Below are positions 23,601 through 34,800 of a stretch of 64,000 bases of DNA, one piece after another; position 1 is the stretch's first letter; each line of letters opens with the position of its first letter. The stretch comes from Pisolithus tinctorius (taxonomy: Eukaryota > Basidiomycota > Agaricomycetes > Boletales > Pisolithaceae). The stretch spans positions 124,001 through 188,000 of the forward strand of contig JANFAH010000021.1 in assembly GCA_024663395.1 (NCBI GenBank). Direction: 5' to 3'. The notes under the pieces are model-generated. The model was not told where the DNA came from. It ran no database searches and was given only the letters and a program-made list of their open reading frames with translations. The position numbers and the translations under genes are program-made.

Positions 23601-24368
23601 TTCTGCTAGTTAGCAGGTCCGGTTTGTGAAGGGGGCAGTGGATGGAACATCTGTTCCAGAGGTTGTAAGGAGTATTGAAAACGAACCCAAGTTCGTTTGG
23701 GTCAGGGGAGGGTGAGGGTGAAGGATAAATGAGCTCTGGAGTTACCTCATGGAAAAGCTCGAGAGGGGGCAAGGGAAGTGGGGTGAGCAGGGAAAGTGAG
23801 CACGAGAGGCATGGAGTAGAGAGTTCCCTTTTGTAAGGGAGGAACCTAAGAGGGAGACGAAGCTCAACCTCTTCCTTCTTGATGGCAGGAATGGTGGTAA
23901 TGTAAGGGTATCGTAGGCATACTACTCACCGATGGTGTTCAGGACCACTAAACACATAGTCCATTCACTGTTGCGCTCCTGATCAACTTGCTAGAAATAG
24001 GGAAGGACCAGCCTGGCACACTATGTGAACTACAGTGGGTGCAAAAACATCAACTACAGGTGTACCTCCACTGCCATGCGGGAACTATGACTATGTATGG
24101 CTCAGCTGCTTTGGACCTTGCGGGCCCTCTTGATCAAGCATCACCCTGTGTACACCAAGCTCGACCTCAGGACAGTGTATGTATGTAGATGTAAAAACTC
24201 CCTAAGATGTTTGCCCAACTGGTTCCATCACTTGGGCGCTCTCAGTCACACTGATGGAGGCAAGGAAGAAAAGCTACTGGGCAAACTGCCTGCTACAACT
24301 ATCATACTGCTGTTAACCCTTGGCACCAGGTATGAGGTGATAGGGGAGAAGTAGTAATTTAGTTCAAG
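23601..24368 (-). other. Element B 5' leader with decayed primer-binding site
   Basis: Between gag and the 5' LTR, minus strand; no ORF of note. Just inside the LTR (24366-24356) lies TGAACTAAATT, 2 nt from the LTR. The LTR counterpart at 24472-24462 (minus) reads AATCTAGTTTG; it pairs at 8 of 11 positions, and two of the three mismatches are explained if both came from TCG (now TTG and TCA). Same geometry as the self-priming sites of A2, C and D, about 37 nt past TATATAAG. Confidence 0.6.
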
Positions 24369-24770
24369 TGAAGCAACCAAAGACAAGAGTCTTCTCAGCT
24401 ATCACATCAAACCAGAGAGACTTTGGGAGTGGAACCTGTTGATTGAGGGACAAGCTCAAAACAAACTAGATTAGAGAAGCTGGCTATGACAAACAATGGG
24501 ACTTATATACTGCCTTACTGTTTGTACATACTGCCATGAGAGAATGTTCTAGAAAGAAGTAAACAAAAAGAGAAAACTACACTATTGGACGAATGTGAAC
24601 ATGCATTAGCAACAAGGCATGGCCTTACTAAGTATCATGTAAGCATGAAAGAGTAAGCAAAGGAAAAGTCCAAGATGACTAAGCATCCCTTAAAGCAGAA
24701 CCCTAACCAGAGGGTGGATATATATAGGCAAGTAGGAAGCACAGAAGTGAAAAGTCTACCAGTCATTACA
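24369..24770 (-). repeat. 5' LTR of element B
   Basis: 402 bp. On the minus strand TATATAAG lies at about 24510-24503. Followed on the plus strand by the duplication TACAG at 24771. Confidence 0.92.
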
Positions 24771-24775
24771 TACAG

Positions 24776-26458
24776 CATTGTTGACTGAAGAGGGAACACT
24801 GCAGACCAACAACAGATGCTCAGGACGCAGTGAAACTGCCAGTAATGATGGAGGGGAATGTAGCAAACACACTGAAAAGGAGATGGAGGGAATCCATCTA
24901 TGCGGGCCTAAGATATTTGCAAAGTGATAGCTGCATGGAATTTGACAGAAGAGGCGTCCCCAGAAAGGGCTACACAAGGGGAATGGACTGCCGGGAAAGC
25001 GAGAGGAACGGTGCTCGAGTGCACGAGATATGATGAGAGGACTTCGAGGGTGGGGAGAAGGGCTCAACTTGCACAACAACGGCTGGGACGACCAACACGA
25101 AACTCCGGGAGATGGTAGAGGATTCGCAGATGAACAGGGAGAACGAGGAAATACGCCGATTGGGCCAGCCGATCCCGAGTTATACGTGAAACTGGCTCAA
25201 AGCCCTCTGGATACGAAAATGCTGATATCTCGACAACGGTTGTGCGGAATTTTACAAAGCAGGTGTCCCCAGGAAGGGCTCAGCGAGAGGGATGAACGAC
25301 CCGAAAAGAGAGAGGAACGACGCAGAACTGCGCGAGCTACTGCGGCAAGACCTCGAGGATGGCCCTTCGTACAAAAATGCAAATATCTCCAGAGCCACTG
25401 CACCTATCAGAACAATCCTGATATCAACATGGAGAATTCATCGTGGACTACAATCCTCCCAAAAAGCGAGAGGCACGACGCATAAAACGAGCGAGATACG
25501 AGTACAGGACCCTGTGAATGGACCTATCCACAAAAACACAAATATCTCCTGAACGGCTGGGCGCATGCAAACGAACTTGGTACCGACAGAGAGCTGACGT
25601 CGAGTAGTACGAGTCTGCCAAAAAGCGAGAGGCATGGCGCAAAAACAAGCGAGATACATGCTTGGTACGAGGGAGGTAGCATTTGTCTTGACGAGTGACG
25701 AGCGGTGTCAATGGTGGCCATGTTGACAGCATGCCTTGCTGGGACTGTATCTGCAGATGGGAGGCATCGTGTAGAGCATGGGAAGGTGCTAGGTGCGATG
25801 CTAAACGGCATTCCATGGGGAACTCGAGCCTGGGGGGGTAAAACATGAAGGGCAAAACATGAAAATTTGAACATATCTAATGTACCAAAAATTCCGCATT
25901 ACAATGTAGGTAGATCCATACTAGATACTGTAAGATCCATAAGCAAAAGAAGTAAAAAACAACATAACGGAATTCGTGCGACACACAGCATTAACGTGCT
26001 CTTCGAGAGTGCCAGGGCATGTGACTGTGGCTGCATGACCGCTTCGGTTTGGAATGGATGTATGAATACACCTTCCTCGAATGTGAACGAGAGCGCGAGT
26101 GCAAGGACGACGACAATGAGGAAGAAGGGAGTGAGCTATTGGTCGAATACGAATATGAGCGCCTTCGAGGGTGATAATGCATCGAGCTGCGGGCATATGA
26201 CTGGACTGGTATGAAATCATCTTTTGAACATGTGTATGAACCCGTTCGAATCTGCGAGCACAAGCATGAACAAGGGTGCGAGGGCAATCAGCCTTGGCCA
26301 CATGGCCACCTCAACTGTGGCTGCGCATGTGGTGAGCTATGAGAGCACTCAGCTGATGAGCAATGAGACTGAATGGCTGGTGGATTGGGTACTACTGGCT
26401 CAAGCTGGATAGCAGGTAGGGACTGAGGATACACGATGCTCATCCAAGCAGGTACGTG
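24776..26458 (-). other. Element E internal region with degenerate tandem blocks
   Basis: Several copies of a loose unit of about 150-200 bases containing aaaagcgagag, a short spacer, gcgagata and a patch like aaatatctc appear between 24800 and 25700 and again in 11935-12464. No unit codes for a conserved protein; frames are open on the minus strand only because of the repeat. CpG-rich relative to the old elements. The role is unknown; it may hold RNA packaging or dimer signals. Confidence 0.5.
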
Positions 26459-27367
26459 CTATGGTGTGTCAAACACGCTTCGAGAGGGTGTGGCTGTGGG
26501 TGAATGCGGGCAAGCAAGTGATGAGCCCCTACAAGTCTTGAACTGGCTTGTCAACGAAGACCAGTTGTCGAGGCGGTCCTGTAGAGTCCGTCTGGCAACT
26601 TCATGTGGGATTTCCAGTCCTGTAGGTAGAACAACATGACCGTTTACGAGTAGACACTTTCCCGAAGCTAAATATGACTTGAACAAATAGCAACCTGCCC
26701 AAATATGGCCCGAAAGTCCACAGAAGAAGCAGAACAAGTACAAACGGTGGGGAGAGCAACTGTCTGAGGCGCATGATGGCTGTGTGCGTGAACTGTCGAC
26801 CTTGCTGCTCTTCCAGAGGCCACCACTTGACCTCAGGACCTCCTTAGCTGTAGACATTAGACTGAGTACAGAATACTCTGATGTGTTGTGGTGTTCGAGC
26901 ACCTCTCACCTGAACTCTGGAGGGAACCCATACTTGAACATACTGGCCAGGTGGGGCAATGGACCCAGTAGGTTCTCGAGAGATAACGAAATTCGACGGA
27001 AATTGCGATAATATTGCCCTAGGGATGACATTGAGATGACATCTGAACTCGCAAATCCAACCTTTAGGCTGGCAAGCTCGGTGGCATGACTTCGACTTGT
27101 TTCATCCAATTCTGGGTACTGCTGAGTGATTTCCGAGGTAAAACGAACCCAATCTCCTTGACTACTACTGACGAAGTGGGACCAGAGGTCAGCTGACTCA
27201 AAAGGCACATATTTGAGCGTGAATTTGATGTGCACGAGCCCGTCCGAGAGGCCGAATCCATCACAGAAGTTGATTATGTCATCAAAATAGCTTCGAAGGT
27301 CCTCAGGGCACCCAGAGAAGCTCGGTGCTTCAGGCGAGCCTCGACATGGAATCTTGAGGCCGAACAT
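26459..27367 (-). pseudogene. Element E Gag
   Basis: Minus strand. Start MFGLKIPCRGSPEAPSFSGC, then PEDLRSYFDDIINFCDGFGL and a block around YVPFESADLWSHF that fits the capsid region of Agaricomycete retroelement Gag proteins. TGA at 26906-26908 (CGA-compatible) splits it; the same frame continues to a Cys cluster FCFFCGLSGHIWAGCYLFK, a CCHC zinc knuckle (C-x2-C-x4-H-x4-C). No protease follows. Confidence 0.7.
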
Positions 27368-27579
27368 GACTTCGGGAGTTTATACGAGTGTGAATGCTTG
27401 ATAAGTGAGTGCATGTGAGTTGGAAAACATGAAAATGCGAGTGAAATGACTGCAAAAATGAGACCAAAAGGCAAAATCTGCTATACCAAGCCTGAAAATT
27501 GCGAAAACGAAGCTGGAGACTGCAAAATAAAATCTGGGAAGGTTTGGATGGGTGCCAGGCTAAGACAGAAGCCCCTCAT

Positions 27580-27590
27580 GGTGGGCTCCA
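27580..27590 (-). promoter_or_regulatory. Candidate tRNA primer-binding site of element E
   Basis: Minus-strand TGGAGCCCACC lies 2 nt inside the 5' LTR. It begins with TGG as tRNA-type sites do, and no complement is found in the LTR. It would pair with a tRNA 3' end GGTGGGCTCCA; the tRNA was not identified. Confidence 0.45.
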
Positions 27591-27592
27591 GT

Positions 27593-27774
27593 TGTAGGAA
27601 ATTGAGAAATAAGAGAGAGGTTGAGGGGTAGGGTGAAATCTGAGGGGAGAGAGTAGGCCAAAAGGGGCTTCTATAGCCTGGGACTGGATCCTGGTAGTCG
27701 TCTGAGGGCTTCTATGGCTGTCTGGGTGCAGGGAAATGACCTGCTTGATTTCATCTCTCATCTGTGGTATCTTG
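27593..27774 (-). repeat. 5' LTR of element E, first piece
   Basis: 182 bp, matches 11584-11765 and stops at ...tatcttg where the Helitron begins. The second piece is 37832-38000. Confidence 0.9.
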
Positions 27775-27776
27775 TC

Positions 27777-27792
27777 ACCTTGTTTACAAGGT
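27777..27792 (+). repeat. Helitron 5' terminal palindrome
   Basis: ACCTTGT-TT-ACAAGGT, a perfect 7-bp stem with a 2-base loop at the very 5' end of the Helitron; the left half is also the asymmetric terminal repeat. Confidence 0.75.
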
Positions 27793-28160
27793 CACTCCAC
27801 CCCGAAATTTGTAACGCTTTTTTGGTCAGCCATGATTATCACGTTTTGGATCTCAGAACTGTACTCCGCCTCCCCGTCACTCCGAAGTAGCGCCTTGTGC
27901 AATGTCGCGATACGGTTGCTATCCCATGATTGGCGTGAACGTTGCCAGTGTCCCCCAGCCCACATCGAACCTCGATGCAAAATGCCCACTGTCGGTACCA
28001 CCTCCCGCCATTTGTGTCTGTCACGTCTCTGCGACATATTGCAGGACACGTTGTCTGCCCCCTTATGTGTGACGTGAGGGGGCCCCCCTCTGCACATCGG
28101 CAAGTGTTCGTTCCTCACCGCAACCCTCCACATCCGAGCCGCCTGAAAATTCCTCCCACA

Positions 28161-28587
28161 ATGAACAGTATCTCCCAGGGAAGCCCACCGTTTCATGTCT
28201 GGGCCTTTGTCATCGGTTCGAGCTCAGGCCCACTCGCCGTCAGCGTTCGCGCATGCACCCGGTGCTTTGTGGAAATCATCGACATGCATAACATATTCCC
28301 CCCTGATTCAATGATTGATTCGACACACGTCCGTGTGGTCAATGACATCTACATCGTCTACTTTGATTGGCTGCGTCATGTGGAGGACCGAGACAATGCC
28401 ATGTATGTATTCATCCGCGTAGCAGATAACAGTTGCCCTCTCAGTATTTGTCCTGAGGACGAGATTGCCGATCTGTTGCTTGTGTTGGACATGTAGGTGT
28501 CCGTTGTCGTACTTTGACGCATAAGCTCATATTCTTCGCAGTGTGGACCAGCGTTATCTGCCCATCAACGCTCAGGAGACTCTGTAG
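28161..28587 (+). CDS. Helitron cargo gene 1, unknown protein
   Basis: Exons 28161-28492 and 28542-28587, intron 28493-28541 (GTAGGT...GCAG), 125 aa. Starts MNSISQGSPPFHVWAFVIGS; the middle has FVEIIDMHNIFPPDSMIDST and IYIVYFDWLRHVEDRDNAMY. If the TAG at 28585 is a mutated CAG the frame runs on to TGA at 28671 (153 aa) with an acidic tail EAVEVEVEVVEM. No family recognised. It lies downstream of the Helitron 5' end and upstream of cargo gene 2 on the same strand. Confidence 0.55.
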
Positions 28588-29134
28588 CAGTGGGGAATGC
28601 GAGATGGAGCTTTGGCGACTTTCGCCATAGTTGAGGCTGTCGAAGTTGAGGTCGAGGTTGTCGAGATGTGAGAGGGTATGTGGTTATCTGGAGATCAGGA
28701 ATCCCGGCCTTCATTCTTTTCTTTCTGGTGTATAATGTTCACCCCTGCCTTTGAATTGACAATCTTGCACGAGGAGTCTGGCCGTTGAAGCGTCGCCTTT
28801 AGGCCCTTATCTGTGGTATGTATTCTGTCAACAGCGGATCGACACACTCGGAGTGCACATTGGGCAGCTACTGTCTCCACATTAGGATCAGTCACACTTT
28901 ACAGGCTACAGCCCACACAATGCAGACTCCGCCTTCATCCTCGATGCACACGATGGACACCATGCCCCCCTTGAAGGCCGATATAATGACTCTCAGTGGT
29001 GTTCTTCTCATGCCTTCCCGTCCCCTATTCTATGCACGCACTCTGCCCCTCTGGTCTCCTATCTTGGACTCCTATTAGGATGGAATATAAATGGCCGCCT
29101 TGCATGAGGGGGGGGAGGTGTAACCGTGTAACCA
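28588..29134. other. Helitron intergenic region
   Basis: No gene recognised. A TATA box (gaatataaatgg, about 29083-29094) stands 40 bases before the ATG of cargo gene 2. Confidence 0.5.
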
Positions 29135-30067
29135 ATGTCTCCCACAATCAACTTCATGGCCCCCCAGTGGGGCACGACGCCTTCATACCTGGATCTCGTC
29201 AATGAGGTACTGGGGCACTGTGACCTTTTGGGCATTTTCAACCTTGCGTCCACCTGTCATGCTCATGCGGAGGTGGCGCAACAACACCTCAGGATTCGCA
29301 TTGGTAACATGGGGAGGGGTTTTTTTTGCCGCGCCGAATGCCCTGCGAGATATTTTGCGCACCTGTGATGGTGTTGTCTCGGGCTCCACGGCGTTGCGTG
29401 TTCTATTGCCTGCTAACGATGCCTACTCTACCTCGTGGTCACCCACCGACCTTGACATTTATGTTCCTTTTCGGTTGCTGACCCTAATAGCCTGTCTTTT
29501 GGATGGTCAGGGATACCAGCTGCAGCTGCGTACTCCAGTGGATGTGGCTGGATATGCAGGTTCTTCTATCCATTCCGTGCTCGCATTCTCGAAGGGTCAT
29601 TACAAGATTGATGTCGTCGTCTCTGTGAACACTGCCTCCATCGCACCCGTTTTCCAGTTTCACACAACGGCCATCATGAACTTTGTCACTGCAGCATATT
29701 CTGCGCATATCCAACTCTTACATTGCGTGCACGCTCTCATGTCAACCCCTCGCTCCTCTACGATGGAGGACTACACCGCCAGGCCATTGCCCCACTGCGA
29801 AAATACATGTCGCGTGGTTTCACTTTCGAGCCATGTGTCAAGTCTCATAGGTTCAGGTATGTCTGTCGCAACAAAACATGCTCGGTTACGGATGGTGGCT
29901 GTCTGTGGGTCGACCCCCTGACGTTTCCGCGCGTGACCATCACACAGCCGGATTTTTTCGGTCGTCTGGGCTTCCTCGACCTACACTGGACCTTGGGTGG
30001 CAGGGTTTGTGGGATGGACACCGCGTTCCAACCTCCGCGCATGGTTGTTATCGATGATGAGTCGTAG
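29135..30067 (+). pseudogene. Helitron cargo gene 2, nucleotidyltransferase-fold protein (frameshifted)
   Basis: ATG at 29135 gives an N-terminal helical part (PSYLDLVNEVLGHCDLLGIF, NLASTC), F-box-like in pattern but unproven. After a frame change at the eight-T run near 29324 follows VVSGSTALRVLLPANDAYST, SWSPTDLDIYVPF, and a later strand HYKIDVVVSV. The G-S...D-x-D arrangement with a third Asp is the signature of the DNA polymerase beta-like nucleotidyltransferase fold. A second frame change near 29720 leads to LRARSHVNPSLLYDGGLHRQ and a Cys-containing end. Substrate unknown. Two shifts suggest a damaged gene, although unseen introns could restore part of it. Confidence 0.6.
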
Positions 30068-30508
30068 GTGTCCTCGCATATGTCCGTGCCCATTTCACAG
30101 ATTGTGCCCCAGGGGTCTGCTTATGGAAAGAAGAAGTGCCATTGTGGAGATAGAAGATGAGTCAGACTGAGTTTTTTTTCACACCCGGGGGGCTCAGGCG
30201 TTGGTATGTCATGCAGCATTTCGTTGCCTGCCTTTCACTGATGGCCGTTAGGTTTGCCTGTCATCCATGGGGGTGCGGGGTGGGTGGTGGTGTCTGATTG
30301 GACTGTGTGGCGAGTACACGGTATTGGATGTAATCGGGTTTTTACATGCGTGGAATGCCATCGCTGTGTTGACATACGTCGTCTGTCTGATATTATAGTA
30401 ATCGATATGCATCGAGAGCCACACAATTCATATTTCAACACTGTATGATAAGACACGTTTCTGTGTACCGAAATATCCAACGAGGCATGTCATCACCTTT
30501 TATGCTAC
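30068..30508. other. Helitron spacer between convergent cargo genes
   Basis: Holds the 3' ends of cargo genes 2 and 3. No other gene seen. Confidence 0.5.
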
Positions 30509-31645
30509 TTACATCTGTACGAAAACATTGTTAGGAGGAGACAGCATAGATAGCACCGATCGACACACCCTGCGTGCAATCTTCGTCGCCCTGTTGCCCG
30601 AGCTGCTGGGGCCGCTCACACCGTTCCCACGTCCTCGCTTCAGTGGGTTCTGTGGGCCCGCAACAGGCTCTCGCAAAACGACCATGTCACGAACAACTGC
30701 CATGAAAACAGACTTCTTGTCACCGCCGATTGAGTAGTGAACCAGTGCAAAGCGCACGCGGACAATGGCGCCGGAGAGCTTGCGAATATAATCCGTGGGG
30801 TCGATACTCTCACCATTGAGATCGAAGACAGGAAGTGGGGATATGTTGTGGGTCTCAGCTGCCTGCGTGAGTGCCCCCTTCAGGCGCTCCTGCACTGGCC
30901 AGTCTGTCGTTCTCATCTCTGTTCTCTACATCAGCTTCAGCCTTGCACACCTGACTCCTTAACTCACCATCGTCAATGGCTGTCTCGGGATCAGTGTTGG
31001 TGTCTTTGGGCTGGAATTTGGTCTCAGACTAGTCATATGTGGCAAGTGAATCATGCATACCACAAAGAGCATGTGACTGAGATGAATGCACGCCTGTCTG
31101 CGTGTCTCTCGCACGCACGACAGTATGGTCTCTCCCTTTCGTAACAGAATGAGCTTCTCTATGGCTTGCAGATTAGCCACGATGGCTGGGAAGTCTTGTC
31201 GGCTGGCTCCATATATAGAGTCGCGCTGGACTGCGATCAGGTTGCACATCAGCTTTGTATCAACAAACTCCTTGTTGTAGGCATTTGATGGGAAAAAACT
31301 GCCCTCCGGTCCCATAAAAAAACCCTGGCAGTCGATTTCGAAGATACCGCTGAGTATCATCTCGACGATGTCCTCCCCACTCCCTTTGACCACAGCAATG
31401 TCGCCAGATGCCCCCCCCATGAAAAATTCCCCTCGACTCGCAATATTCGGTGTGGCCACATAGAATGCCATGTCGCTCTGCTTGAGTTCTTCTACTACTT
31501 TGGCTAGTGCTGGTGCCATGCCAGGGTCTGCAGAAACTTCTGTCGCATCATCACCGACATTCGAATTCAAGGCATCATCGATGGCAGAGTTGACGGACTG
31601 TCCACGGGCACCATCCGTAGGTTCAGTGCTGGGTGTCATGGTCAA
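30509..31645 (-). CDS. Helitron cargo gene 3, unknown protein with three exons
   Basis: Minus strand. Exons 31645-31115, 31010-30968 and 30918-30509 join to 984 nt (327 aa). Introns start GTGCGA and GTGAGT and end CAG. N-terminal part MTMTPSTEPTDGARGQSVNS, a central domain FYVATPNIASRGEFFMGGAS ... EIDCQGFFMGPEGSFFPSN, and a C-terminal half with SPLPVFDLNGESIDPTDYIR and VRVRFALVHYSIGGDKKSVF, ending in a Lys/Arg-rich tail (NPLKRGRG, ATKIARR) that could be a nuclear signal. Divergent from the Rep-helicase gene 168 bp away, so they may share a promoter. No family recognised. Confidence 0.6.
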
Positions 31646-31813
31646 TGAATATGACTGGAGGTTGGGTGATACCCTTAAGGTCTGAAATCTTATATGAGCT
31701 ATTTCTTTTTAGGGGGGGCACGGAATGTCAATCATGGATGGGCCTTAGGAGAAAGGGGCAGGGCCTTGGTATAAAACATGGCGTATATCTGTCCTTTGCA
31801 AATCAGTGCACTG
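31646..31813. promoter_or_regulatory. Divergent promoter of Rep-helicase and cargo gene 3
   Basis: 168 bp between divergent starts. TATA box GTATAAAA at 31769-31776; its distance from the ATG at 31814 fits, while the ATG at 31778 would lie before the expected transcript start. Confidence 0.55.
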
Positions 31814-34800
31814 ATGGCTGAGTTGTGGGGTCGTCTCACTTGCCAAGAGGTTCTGGAGGCCATTCCGTCTGGGACTTTGTCTCCGAAGTTGCGAAAGTGG
31901 GCCGATCTCGGGCCTGCAATTCATCTACTTCCCGACAATGTCAAGAATCGCATCCATCAGGCAGCTGCTGCCAAGGACGAGGCTGCTTTGAAGCGCAAAC
32001 AGCAAGCCAACTCTGAGTGACAGGCGCAGTTGAGAGCAAAATGTCCTAAACGGGGGGAGCCCTGTGTGCCAAAGGCAAGCATCATCGAACACAATGGGAT
32101 CAATGGTGTGGATACGGACCTGTACATGCAATTGCCAACCGTGCGAGAGATGCAGAATTGCATCACGGGTTTCATTGATGCTACAGGCAACGATGCTCTA
32201 CGGTGTGCAATCTGCATCGTCTGTGGTAGGGAAATCATGGCTAAAGACGGAGAGATGCGTTCTGTGATAGACATACCCAACATCCATGAACATCTACGGC
32301 CCCAGAAGCCCCATCCAGGACACACCCTTTGGCACGGCCTTCTGATTTTGGGGGCACAGGTAAATGACACGGGCCAAGGGTGGGCATGTCACGAATGTCT
32401 CCATGCCTTGCATGCAAATCGCTTGCCTCATCTAGCACTCAACAATAACCTGTGGCTTGGCGACCCACCTCTGGTTCTGTGCAAGCTAACGTTTGTCGAA
32501 TCTCTCCTCATTGCACGACACTATCCCTGTTGTTATGTGTTCAAGCTATACCCAAGGGACAGTTCGCGATCATTCAGCCCTAGACATCTGCAGCAGGCAA
32601 TGGCCGGGAATGTCATGCTGTATGAAGTCAACAGTGCAGCCATTGCAGACATGGTGCAGGGACGTTTGTTACCTCACACGGTGCGTGCGATGTGTGATGT
32701 TCTTGCAATCACCTTTGTGGGCACCAAGTGGCTGCCAACGAACTGGCTAAACCACACCTTCCGTGTCCGACATGACGCAATACGCAAGGCTTTGCAATGG
32801 TTGCGTGAAAACAATAGCATCTATGGTGACATTGACATATCAGAGCAATGCATTCATGAACTCCCAGATGACAACGTACCACCTGAGATTGAGGCCTTGA
32901 TACGCCTTGATGAGGACGGGCAGACCGCAGTCTGTGAGCGGGAGGGCTATGCGATGACTGATGTGATTGACTGTGAAGGTATGTCACCTCCGTGGTCTCA
33001 AGATTGTCAGATGTCTCACATCCAGGGCTCCAGATCTCGCAGACGTATCTCCCGAGACGGCAGAGTTAATGGTAGAGGACTCCGATGCTGAGGTTATGGA
33101 GGATGAGAGCATTAACGGGGACGACGGTCATGGTAGGTGTTCGCGTCACCGGCCTGAGCTTTGACCTGACATTGATGTTATTGGTCAGGAGAGGTCTTAC
33201 CTCTGCATGTACTCGCTGTAACCGATACCGACCTCATGAAGACATCATCCTCTGAGCTGATGTCACATGCTCTTGCCAACCTGAATGATTCAACACAGGA
33301 GGGTGGTTATGTCATGCGCCATGGCACTGTACCTATCACGGATTTTGGGTCTGATGCTTCGAAGAATGGGTGTCCGAATCCACTTGCTGTGGCATTCCCA
33401 ACACTCTTTCCATATGGAGTCGGCGGGATCGAGGATGAATGGGCATCGAAGTTGAGCCTGCGTGAGCATTGTCAATGGGCCTTGCAATATCATGACCGAC
33501 GGTTTGCCACTCACCACTCGTTCCCATTTGTTGTGTTTGCACTCATTCAAAAGTGTGATGTGATGCACTCCGCTTGCCTTCAGATGCAACGAAAGGACTT
33601 TGAACGAGATGCTTTGGCGTTGTTGTCAATCACTGTCAATGACCTCAAAAAGGCTGAGGTCGAGGAGGCTAGACATCAACGCATAACAAACGCTCGTGTC
33701 CGTGCACTACACCGTCACGTGACGGCGGCAAATGGCCATGTCGAGGGTTCTGACAACGCTCGTGCTCGATACCACAGCATGATCTGGGGGACATGTCTCG
33801 TGTTTGGTGGGCCATCTCTGTGGCTTACAATCAAACCTGTCGATATTCACGATCCCATCGTTCAAGTGTTCGCGGGGGAAGAAATTGATATGGACAACTT
33901 CAACTCATCTCTTGGGCCTGACAGTAATCATCATGCAGAGAACGTCGCCTCAAATCCGTATGCTGCAGTGCTGTTTTTCAACTTTGTCATCCACCATGTG
34001 TTGGATACTCTGTTCAGGATACAAAAGAAGGCTAATCGGACTACGAGTCATATGGGGGTCCTCGGACGTTTGACTGCATATTTTGGTGTGGTAGAGGCAC
34101 AGGGCAGAGGTTCACTACATGTCCACATGCTCTTGTGGCTGGCTCACACCCCAAACGCAAACGAGATGCAGGTGTTGTTGCAACAGGATTCTTTTCATGG
34201 ACAGATTCGCTCGTACATCGCAGCCAACATCCGCACTCACCTCGATGACCTCTCTCCGAATGACATCATCAATATGCCTAGGGATACGCAGCTTGCATAC
34301 TCACGCCCACCCGATCCACGTCTTTCAGCCTGGGCTGTCAGCAATCATCATCTTGAATGCCGTCTGGTGAGATCCCAGCAACTACATTCCTGCTCTAGAG
34401 CGACGTGTCTGCAGATGCACAACGGAGTTCTCCTGTGCAAGAGACAGGCGCCTTGGCCCTTAAGTACCGAGGATTTTGTCGATGAACGTGGCAACTGGGG
34501 TCCGAGGCGAAGCCATGGTTACATCAATGCATACTGCCCTACATTTTTAACAGCAATGCATTGCAACAACGACTTAAAAATCAACACCAATGGCGCCAAT
34601 ACCAAAGACGTCGGGTTTTACATCACCACCTATGCGACAAAGAAGCAGAAGAAGTCACACAACTTGTCTGCATTGATGGCATCAGCACTTCCATATCACA
34701 ATGAAAATCCTCACTATGATGATGTCCGAGAGCGGAATCGCTTGCTTCTGTACCGCTGCATCAACATGATCAATCAGGAAGCAGAGTTGTCTGGGCCACA

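Larger units (their letters stand above)
12470..24770 (-). mobile_element. Ty3/gypsy chromovirus B, full length, minus strand, split by A2
   Basis: LTRs of 402 bp (12470-12871 and 24369-24770), each starting TGAAGCAACC and ending GTTACA or ATTACA on the plus strand, flanked by the duplication TACAG (12465-12469, 24771-24775). Gene order on the minus strand: gag, protease, RT/RNase H, integrase, chromodomain. Element A2 (16280-22104) lies inside the protease codons. Four in-frame TGA codons (16137, 15894, 14475, 13593) and two active-site Asp to Asn changes make it inactive. Own length about 6.5 kb. Confidence 0.92.

Noticed and set aside
25448..26301. Several long minus-strand frames in this stretch of element E
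   Set aside because: They overlap each other in different frames and consist of the repeated blocks; no conserved motif.
28695..28895. Small minus-strand ORF in the Helitron spacer
   Set aside because: Short, no splice or promoter support, no motif.
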